From Propionibacterium sp. (GTDB lineage: Bacteria > Actinomycetota > Actinomycetes > Propionibacteriales > Propionibacteriaceae), in the NCBI GenBank assembly GCA_012837465.1, contig DURG01000386.1, forward strand, positions 1 through 5,000: 5,000 nucleotides of DNA. Direction: 5' to 3'. Below the pieces are notes generated by a model that was given only the letters and a program-made list of their open reading frames with translations, did no database searches and had not been told where the DNA came from. Each line of letters begins with the position of its first letter. The stretch's first letter is position 1. This document shows, one piece after another, positions 1 through 5,000 of this stretch. A program made the translations under genes and the position numbers.

Positions 1-2
1 AG

Positions 3-80
3 ACGGCGGCGGCGCTGCGGGGCATGGAGGTCGTCACGACGATCTGTGCCGGCGAGATCAGCCACACGGTAGGCCGCTGA
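3..80 (+). CDS. C-terminal end of an unidentified protein (partial, 5' end outside window)
   Basis: The frame starting at base 3 reads through 25 codons to a TGA at 78-80, and the gene continues to the left of the window. The visible tail is Ala/Val/Thr-rich with a central GMEVVTTICAGEISHTVGR. In this frame 23 of 25 third positions are G or C, the bias seen in the certain genes of this window; the other two forward frames give Arg/His/Pro-rich peptides that look like shadows. I do not recognise the family, and 25 residues are too few to assign a function. It runs in the same direction as the oxidoreductase gene at 271, but 190 bp separate the two and a promoter lies between them, so they need not share a transcript. 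Confidence 0.6.
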   Translation, partial: TAAALRGMEVVTTICAGEISHTVGR

Positions 81-270
81 CGAGGAGCCAGCTTCCAGAA
101 CGTCAGGGATTGTTGCCGGAGATCGGGATCCACATGGGCGGGGAGGGCCCCCATCAGACCGTGCGGAAACACGCTGGGTCTACAGGCCCAAGATCTGCTG
201 CGGCAGCCCCTTCGATACCTTCGCTCGTCCCTCGCGAACACTCAGGAGCCAGCAGGGCGATAATGGGGGC
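81..270. other. Intergenic region with promoter at its right end
   Basis: This 190-bp gap lies between the stop at 78-80 and the ATG at 271. It has lower and more mixed composition than the flanking genes, and no reading frame in it has coding-like third positions. There is a short G/C-rich inverted repeat at 134-154 (ATGGG...CCCAT) and a tiny hairpin at 197-207 (GCTG-CGG-CAGC). Neither is followed by a T-tract, so I do not call a Rho-independent terminator for the upstream gene. The only strong signal is the GATAAT at 259-264. Confidence 0.6.
235..264 (+). promoter_or_regulatory. Probable sigma-70-type promoter giving a leaderless mRNA
   Basis: GATAAT at 259-264 matches five of six bases of the TATAAT consensus, and its A/T content stands out in this G+C-rich DNA. 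Six bases separate it from the ATG at 271, which is the usual distance from a -10 box to the transcription start. The mRNA would therefore begin at or beside the start codon with no 5' leader, an arrangement common in actinobacteria. A weak -35 candidate, CGAACA (235-240, three of six matches to TTGACA), sits 18 bp upstream of the -10 box. The -10 is seen directly; its activity and the leaderless start are inferred. Confidence 0.5.
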
Positions 271-1305
271 ATGATCACGCTCCCCACCCCACGCACCCCG
301 GACCCGATGACCGCTCCCCCGATGCGGTGGGGGGTGCTGGGCACCGGCTGGATCGCCGAGCGGTTCTTCGACGCCGTGCATCGGCACACGCAGCAGCGGC
401 TGGCCGCCGTCGGGTCGCGGACGCAGGAGCGGGCCGACGCGTTCGCCGCGCAGTTCGAGGCGCCGCGCGCTCACGGCAGCTACGAGGCACTCGTGGCCGA
501 CCCCGACGTCGACATCGTCTACGTCGCCACGCCCCACAGCGAGCACCTCGCCAACGCGAGGCTCGCGTTGGAGGCGGGCAAGCCGGTGCTGGTCGAGAAG
601 TCGTTCACGCAGACCGCCGCGCAGGCCCATGATCTGGTCAAGGCCGCCCGCGACTCCGGGCTGCCGGTCATGGAGGCCATGTGGAGCCGCTTCCTCCCGT
701 CCTTCGACGTCGTGCGGCAACTGCTGGCCGACGGCGCGTTGGGCGAGATCGAGACCGTCTACGCCGATCACGGCCAGTGGTTCGCCGACGACGCCACCCA
801 TCGCATCTTCGACCCCGCCCAGGCCGGCGGCGCGATGCTGGATCTCGGCGTCTACCCCGTGTCCTTCATGCACTTCGCGCTGGGCGCGCCGGGCCGCTCG
901 CTGGCCGTCGGCACCCGGGCGTTCACAGGGGTGGACAGGCAGGTCTCGGCTGTCTTCGACGGCTTCGAGGCCCACCCCCACGCCACAGCGCTGGTCACCA
1001 CCACCGCCAAGGCACTGACGCCCACCCGCGCGTTCATCGCCGGGGACGCGGCCACCGTCGAGATCCCCACGTTCTTCTACGGCCCGCAGCAGGTCACGCT
1101 GCGCACCGTGGGGCGCGAGGAGGCCGTCAGCGAGGCCCCCACCATCGAGGGGCACCTGGGCCTGAGCTACGAGGCCGCCTACTTCGCGACGATGGTCGCC
1201 GAGGGGCAGGCCGAATCCGAGCTGATGCCCTTCAGCGAGACCGTCGCCGTGATGGAGACGATGGACCGCCTGCTCAGCGGGCTACCGCGCGGCGGACGGC
1301 CTTGA
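271..1305 (+). CDS. Gfo/Idh/MocA family NAD(P)-dependent oxidoreductase
   Basis: A 344-residue cytoplasmic dehydrogenase, about the usual family length. The N-terminal Rossmann domain (residues about 19-140) carries GVLGTGWIAERFF (21-33) with the GxGxxA dinucleotide loop, and VYVATPHSEH (83-92). It ends in VLVEKSFTQTAAQA (106-119), the family's EKP region, in which Lys110 is the expected catalytic or substrate-contacting lysine. EAMWSRFLP (135-143) is typical of the subgroup resembling dimeric dihydrodiol dehydrogenase. The C-terminal substrate domain contains GGAMLDLGVYPV (186-197), with Asp191 and Tyr195 at the conserved DxGxY positions. Such enzymes oxidise or reduce sugars, polyols or trans-dihydrodiols, and the substrate cannot be told here. 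ATG 271 is chosen because a -10 box sits exactly one transcription-start distance upstream. ATGs at 307 and 322 also lie before the first beta strand, but no Shine-Dalgarno sequence precedes either one. The last 32 bp overlap the end of the convergent ATPase gene. The unusual point is Ser111 where Pro is canonical. Confidence 0.94.
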   Translation: MITLPTPRTPDPMTAPPMRWGVLGTGWIAERFFDAVHRHTQQRLAAVGSRTQERADAFAAQFEAPRAHGSYEALVADPDVDIVYVATPHSEHLANARLALEAGKPVLVEKSFTQTAAQAHDLVKAARDSGLPVMEAMWSRFLPSFDVVRQLLADGALGEIETVYADHGQWFADDATHRIFDPAQAGGAMLDLGVYPVSFMHFALGAPGRSLAVGTRAFTGVDRQVSAVFDGFEAHPHATALVTTTAKALTPTRAFIAGDAATVEIPTFFYGPQQVTLRTVGREEAVSEAPTIEGHLGLSYEAAYFATMVAEGQAESELMPFSETVAVMETMDRLLSGLPRGGRP

Positions 1306-4087
1306 CGATCTCCTCGTAGGCCAGGATCGCGACCCCCGCGCCAACGGCGACGGCCCAGTGCACCCAGTCGAGCGAGGTCGTGCCGAAGGCCGCCTGCAGG
1401 AACGGCACCTCGACGACGGCGACCTGCGCGATCGTCGCGCCTGCCAGGGAGATCCACAGCCACTTGTTGGTGAACAGGTGGCTGAAGGCGCTGCCGAGGT
1501 CGGAGCGGGAGTTCAGCGCGTTGAACAGTTGCATCATCACCAGTGCGGTGAACACGGTGGTCCGCGCGACGGCCAACTGCTCGTCGGTGCCCGCCAGGTG
1601 CTCGAGGCCGCTCAGGAAGCCGCCCGGCAGTGACAGGTCGTAGATCAGGAGGCTGATGACGCCCATGACGAGGCCGGTGCCGATGATGCGGGCCCACATG
1701 TGGTTGTCGATGATGCGGTCGTCGTAGCGGCGCGGCTTGCGGCTCATCACGTCGTCGATCTCCGGGTCGACGCCCATGGCGAGCGCGGGGCCGGAATCGG
1801 TGACGAGGTTGATCCACAGAATCTGCGTGGCCAGCAGCGGCACGACGGTGGCGCCGGGGTTGCCCGGATCCGCCAGGCCGATGAACGAGCCGAGGACGAC
1901 GCCCAGGAACACAGTGGCGACCTCGCCCATGTTGGAGCTGAGCAGGTAGCGGATGAACTTCTTGATGTTGTCGAAGATCACGCGGCCCTGGCGCACGGCG
2001 GCCACGATGGTGGCGTAGTTGTCGTCGCCGAGGATCATGTGGCCGGCTTCCTTGGTCACCTCGGTGCCGGTGATGCCCATGGCGATGCCGATGTCGGCCG
2101 ACTTCAGCGCGGGGGCGTCGTTGACGCCGTCGCCGGTCATGGACACGATCTGGCGGTCGGCCTGCAGCGCGTCGACGATGCGCAGCTTGTGCTCGGGCGA
2201 GACGCGGGCGTAGACGTTGGTGCGGCGCACGACGTCGGTGAGCTCCTCGTCGGAGAGGTTCTCGAGGTCGCGGCCGGTGACCGCCTCGGGCGCCCCCTCC
2301 TGGCCCGCGCCCTCGTCGACGATGCCGAGGTCGGCGGCGATGCGGGCGGCGGTGACGGGGTGGTCGCCGGTGATCATCACCGTCTTGATGCCGGCGCGGT
2401 GGGCCTCCTTGATGGCCTGGGCGGCCTCCTCCCTTGGCGGGTCGATGATGCCGACCACGCCCACCCAGACGAGGTCGCGCTCGGCGCTCTCGTCGAAGTC
2501 GTCGGGATCGTCCTCGTCGGCGTGGCGCCACGCGACGCCGAGGGTGCGGTAGCCCTGCTCGCTGAGCTCAACGACCACTTGGGAGATCTCCTCGCGGCGC
2601 TCGTCGGTCAGGGGGTGCTGCTCGCGGCCCACCTGCTCCTCGACGCAGCGCTCGAGCAGGACGTCGGGGGCGCCCTTCGCGAAGACGCGCTGCCGGTCGT
2701 CCCAGTGGCTGAGCACCGACATCATCTTGCGGTCGGAGTCGAACGGGGCCTCGGCGTCGCGCTCGAACCAGCTCACGCGCTCGGTGACGCCGTCGAGCTT
2801 GTGCTGGGCCACGAGGAAGGCGCCCTCAGTGGGGTCGCCCTGGATGGTCCAGTTGCCGTCCTCGTCCTGGTCGAGTTGTGCGTTGTTGGCGAGCACGCCG
2901 GAGGCCAGCAGACGACGAGCCTCGGCCGCGGCCTCGTCCCCGCCGTCGAGGTCCACGTCGCCGTCGGGCGCGTAGCCGGTGCCGCCCAGCTTGGTGCGGC
3001 CGGACGCGGTGACGATCTCGCGCAGCGTCATCTCGTTCTTGGTGAGCGTGCCGGTCTTGTCCGAACAGATCACCGAGACGGAGCCGAGCGTCTCCACGGA
3101 GTGGAGGTCCTTCATGACCGCGTTGCGGCCGGCCATGACGCGCACGCCGATGGCCAGCACCAGCGACAGGATGGCGGGCAGGCCCTCGGGCACGGCGGCG
3201 ACCGCGAGCGAGACGCCCATGAGCAGGATGTCCACGGCCTCGTTGAGGCTGGACACGCCATTGACCAGCGCGACGGCGGCCATCACGACGATGGCGATGA
3301 TGATGACGAGGATGCCGAGCAGCTTGGAGATCTTGGCGATCTCCTGCTGGAGCGGCGAGGGGTCGGATTCGGTCTCGTCGAGCAGGGTCGCGATGCGGCC
3401 CATCTCGGTGTCCATGCCGGTGCCGGTGACGACGGCGCGGCCGACGCCGCGGGCGACTGCGGTGCCCTTGTAGACCATGTTCAGGCGGTCGCCCAGGGTG
3501 GGCTTGCCCTCGATCTGGTCGGTGTTCTTCTCAACGGCCTCGGATTCGCCGGTGAGGGAGGCCTCCTGCACCTGCAGCGCGGAGGCGGTGAAGAGCCGGG
3601 CGTCGGCGCCGACGGCGTCGCCCTCGGAGAGCACGAGCACGTCCCCGGGGACGATGTCGGTCGAGGGGGCGTCGGTGAGCTTGCCGTCGCGCAGCACCGT
3701 CGAATGGGTCGCCGTCATGTCCGAGAGCGCGGCGACGGCGTCCTCGGCCTTGTTCTCCTGGACGAAGCCGAGCACGGCGTTGGCGATGACGATGATCGCG
3801 ATCACGATGGCATCGATCGGCAGGCCGGTGGCCCCCTCCGCCACCCACGCGACGATGGAGATCGCGATGGCGACGAGCAGCAGGTAGACCAGCGGGTCCG
3901 CGAACTGCTTCAGGAGGCGGCGCCAGGCCGGCTCCTTGGCCGCGCCGCGCAACTCGTTGGGCCCGTACCGCTCGAGCCGGGCCTTCGCCTCGGAGGAGGT
4001 GAGGCCCTGCTCGAGATCTGTCGAAAGGTCGCTGGCAACGTCCTTCGCCGGCAACGTGTGGGCCGGCGACGCATCGGCAGAAGTCAT
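1274..4087 (-). CDS. P2-type cation-transporting ATPase, Ca2+-pump-like
   Basis: A complete 937-residue membrane pump that would use ATP to expel a cation, most likely Ca2+, across the cytoplasmic membrane. Order of parts: cation-ATPase N-terminal domain (about 12-62); M1-M2 (about 65-111); actuator domain with TGES (179-182); M3-M4 (about 257-315) with VAAVPEGLP (296-304); phosphorylation motif DKTGTLT (343-349, Asp343 phosphorylated); nucleotide domain with GDPTEGA (417-423), FDSDRKMMSV (449-458) and KGAPD (471-475); MITGD (571-575); TGDGVNDAPAL (651-661); M5-M10 (about 712-930). Compared with SERCA, the M4 Glu (E301), the M5 Asn and Glu (N719, E722) and the M6 Asn, Thr and Asp (N760, T763, D764) are all kept, while the M8 Glu is Gln (Q853). 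M6 lacks the Gln linked to Mn2+ transport in yeast Pmr1, and Asn760 argues against a Na,K-ATPase type. No heavy-metal-binding domain or CPx motif is present, so it is not a Cu/Zn/Cd pump. It lies 18 bp downstream of ptsI on the same strand, so read-through transcription is likely. Cation identity is inferred. Confidence 0.96.
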   Translation of the reverse strand: MTSADASPAHTLPAKDVASDLSTDLEQGLTSSEAKARLERYGPNELRGAAKEPAWRRLLKQFADPLVYLLLVAIAISIVAWVAEGATGLPIDAIVIAIIVIANAVLGFVQENKAEDAVAALSDMTATHSTVLRDGKLTDAPSTDIVPGDVLVLSEGDAVGADARLFTASALQVQEASLTGESEAVEKNTDQIEGKPTLGDRLNMVYKGTAVARGVGRAVVTGTGMDTEMGRIATLLDETESDPSPLQQEIAKISKLLGILVIIIAIVVMAAVALVNGVSSLNEAVDILLMGVSLAVAAVPEGLPAILSLVLAIGVRVMAGRNAVMKDLHSVETLGSVSVICSDKTGTLTKNEMTLREIVTASGRTKLGGTGYAPDGDVDLDGGDEAAAEARRLLASGVLANNAQLDQDEDGNWTIQGDPTEGAFLVAQHKLDGVTERVSWFERDAEAPFDSDRKMMSVLSHWDDRQRVFAKGAPDVLLERCVEEQVGREQHPLTDERREEISQVVVELSEQGYRTLGVAWRHADEDDPDDFDESAERDLVWVGVVGIIDPPREEAAQAIKEAHRAGIKTVMITGDHPVTAARIAADLGIVDEGAGQEGAPEAVTGRDLENLSDEELTDVVRRTNVYARVSPEHKLRIVDALQADRQIVSMTGDGVNDAPALKSADIGIAMGITGTEVTKEAGHMILGDDNYATIVAAVRQGRVIFDNIKKFIRYLLSSNMGEVATVFLGVVLGSFIGLADPGNPGATVVPLLATQILWINLVTDSGPALAMGVDPEIDDVMSRKPRRYDDRIIDNHMWARIIGTGLVMGVISLLIYDLSLPGGFLSGLEHLAGTDEQLAVARTTVFTALVMMQLFNALNSRSDLGSAFSHLFTNKWLWISLAGATIAQVAVVEVPFLQAAFGTTSLDWVHWAVAVGAGVAILAYEEIVKAVRRAVAR

Positions 4088-4090
4088 GAT

Positions 4091-4096
4091 TCCACC
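4091..4096 (-). promoter_or_regulatory. Probable ribosome binding site of the ATPase gene
   Basis: Read on the minus strand, GGTGGA precedes the ATG at 4087-4085 by three bases, so the spacing is shorter than usual. It is the only purine-rich stretch in the 18-bp gap after the ptsI stop. It supports ATG 4087 as the start, and the N-terminal cation-ATPase domain begins about a dozen residues later, as expected. The closeness of the ptsI stop leaves open translational coupling as well. Confidence 0.4.
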
Positions 4097-4105
4097 GTAC
4101 GCCCG

Positions 4106-5000
4106 TTACGCAAGGAGTTCGCGGATCTCCTGGTCGGTGAGGGCGAGCACGGCCTCCCGGGCCTGCTGGGGCGACGACGAGGCGAGCACCGCGTCGAGCA
4201 TCGCACGGCAGGTCTCGAGGTCGTGGCGAGACAGCGCGGCCTTGACCACGCCCACCTTGCCCACGGCCATCGACAGCGAGCTGATGCCGGCGCCGGTGGC
4301 AACCAAGGCGAGCAGCGGGTCGCCAGCCGTCTCACCGCAGATGCCCACTGGCTTGCCGCCGGCACCGTTCACCGTCGCCAGGATGAGCTCCCACAGGGCA
4401 GGCTGCCAGCCGCTCAGGAGCCCGGCGAGGCGTCCCTCCATGCGGTCGGCGGCGAAGAGGTACTGGGACAGGTCGTTGGTGCCGATCGACGCGAAGTCGC
4501 ACTGGGCCAGCACGTCGCGCGCCCGGACGGCCGCGGCCGGAACCTCGACCATCGTGCCCGCCATCGGCAGCCCGGCCTCGCGGCAGCGGGCCGTGAACCA
4601 GCCGGCCTCCTCGGCGGTGGCGACCATGGGCGCCATCACCCACACGTCCGCCTCGGTCGCCTCGCGGGCGGCCGCGAGCGCGGCGAGTTGGGCGTCGAGC
4701 AGGTCGGTGCGGATGCGCTGGAGCCGGAGCCCCCGCACGCCGAGCGCCGGGTTCTCCTCCTCCCCCAGGTCCGCGAAGGCGAGCGGCTTGTCCGCGCCTG
4801 CGTCGAGCGTACGGACGACGACCTTGCGACCGCCGAACGCCTCGAATACCTTCGTGTACGTGGCGGTCTGCTCCTCCACCGACGGTGCATCGGCGCGGTC
4901 GAGGAAAAGGAACTCAGAGCGGAAGAGGCCCGAGCCCTCGACGTCAGCCTGCGCGGCGCGCTGGGCGTCGTCGGCGGTTCCGATGTTGGCCAGGATCTGC
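4106..5000 (-). CDS. ptsI: PTS enzyme I, phosphoenolpyruvate-protein phosphotransferase (partial, 5' end outside window)
   Basis: Enzyme I takes phosphate from PEP and passes it to HPr, starting the phosphorelay that drives PTS sugar uptake; it acts in the cytoplasm as a dimer. The frame is open from the right edge to a TAA at 4108-4106, giving the last 297 residues. This is the PEP-binding TIM-barrel and dimerisation half. The missing part, about 270 residues judged from E. coli PtsI, would hold the HPr-binding and phospho-histidine domains. Visible motifs, numbered within the fragment: ANIG (4-7); GLFRSEFLFLDR (24-35), whose Arg27 matches E. coli Arg296; VVVRTLDAGADKPL (60-73), whose Arg63 matches Arg332; NPALGVRG; SIGTNDLSQ (171-179), the PEP-utilising-enzyme signature; and GICGETAGD (219-227), whose Cys221 matches catalytic Cys502. 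All expected active-site residues are present, so this half looks functional. A GTG at 4879-4877 lies inside the protein and is not the true start, because conserved enzyme I sequence continues upstream of it. Confidence 0.96.
   Translation of the reverse strand, partial: QILANIGTADDAQRAAQADVEGSGLFRSEFLFLDRADAPSVEEQTATYTKVFEAFGGRKVVVRTLDAGADKPLAFADLGEEENPALGVRGLRLQRIRTDLLDAQLAALAAAREATEADVWVMAPMVATAEEAGWFTARCREAGLPMAGTMVEVPAAAVRARDVLAQCDFASIGTNDLSQYLFAADRMEGRLAGLLSGWQPALWELILATVNGAGGKPVGICGETAGDPLLALVATGAGISSLSMAVGKVGVVKAALSRHDLETCRAMLDAVLASSSPQQAREAVLALTDQEIRELLA

Noticed and set aside
134..154. G/C-rich inverted repeat as a terminator for the upstream gene
   Set aside because: The clean stem is only five base pairs with internal mismatches, and no T-run follows, so it does not meet the usual form of a Rho-independent terminator.
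134..274. A 46-codon plus-strand frame whose TGA overlaps the oxidoreductase ATG (ATGA)
   Set aside because: The overlap looks operon-like, but the third codon positions are not G/C-biased, the peptide has no recognisable feature, there is no clear ribosome binding site, and it would cross the GATAAT promoter box.
154..1155. A 333-codon open frame on the minus strand across the oxidoreductase gene
   Set aside because: It is antisense to a well-supported gene. Its product is Gly/Arg/Asp/His-rich low-complexity sequence with no recognisable motif, as expected for a stop-poor shadow frame in G+C-rich DNA.
1179..2531. A 450-codon open frame on the minus strand inside the ATPase gene
   Set aside because: It runs out of frame within the ATPase, and its product is dominated by Arg, His, Pro and Gly. 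The ATPase frame has every catalytic motif, so this is a frame shadow.
2979..3887. Two long Ser/Thr/Met-rich open frames on the plus strand opposite the ATPase (2979-3473 and 3477-3887)
   Set aside because: They are antisense to the conserved phosphorylation, actuator and membrane segments of the ATPase. Their Met/Ser richness simply mirrors codons of the minus strand, and no start signal or domain is visible.
4106..4879. GTG at 4879-4877 as the start of a short 257-residue protein
   Set aside because: Upstream in the same frame the sequence reads on as conserved enzyme I, including ANIG and GLFRSEFLFLDR, to the window edge without a stop. The GTG is an internal valine codon.

Overview
This 5-kb window is about 70% G+C by eye, with G or C at nearly every third codon position, so it is most likely from a high-GC actinobacterium. 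An actinobacterial PTS user, perhaps in or near Propionibacteriaceae, would fit. That placement is an inference from composition and protein flavour and is not proven.

Layout: (1) Bases 3-80 (+) hold the last 25 codons of an unidentified gene that enters from the left. (2) Bases 81-270 are a 190-bp non-coding gap. It ends in a convincing GATAAT -10 box placed so that transcription would start at or next to the ATG at 271. (3) Bases 271-1305 (+) encode a complete Gfo/Idh/MocA-family NAD(P)-dependent oxidoreductase of the subgroup resembling dimeric dihydrodiol dehydrogenase. (4) Bases 1274-4087 (-) encode a complete 937-residue P-type cation ATPase of the P2 class, closest to Ca2+ pumps. It is convergent with the oxidoreductase, and the two reading frames overlap tail to tail by 32 bp. 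(5) Bases 4106-5000 (-) encode the C-terminal 297 residues of PTS enzyme I (PtsI). The gene starts outside the window, and its stop codon lies 18 bp upstream of the ATPase start codon.

How they fit together: ptsI and the ATPase gene are on the same strand with a very short spacer, so they are probably co-transcribed in that order. Enzyme I is the PEP-dependent entry point of sugar uptake by the PTS, and the ATPase would export a divalent cation, most likely Ca2+. No biochemical link between them can be read from the sequence. The oxidoreductase is a separate, oppositely directed unit with its own promoter; its sugar or diol substrate is unknown.

The window is mostly ordinary housekeeping and metabolic sequence. 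I found no phage, transposon, CRISPR, toxin-antitoxin or RNA gene, and no evidence of an undescribed multi-gene system. The points most worth a second look are the leaderless promoter, the mixed cation site of the ATPase (Glu kept in M5, Gln in M8), the ptsI-ATPase linkage, the coding overlap and the EKP-to-EKS change in the oxidoreductase.
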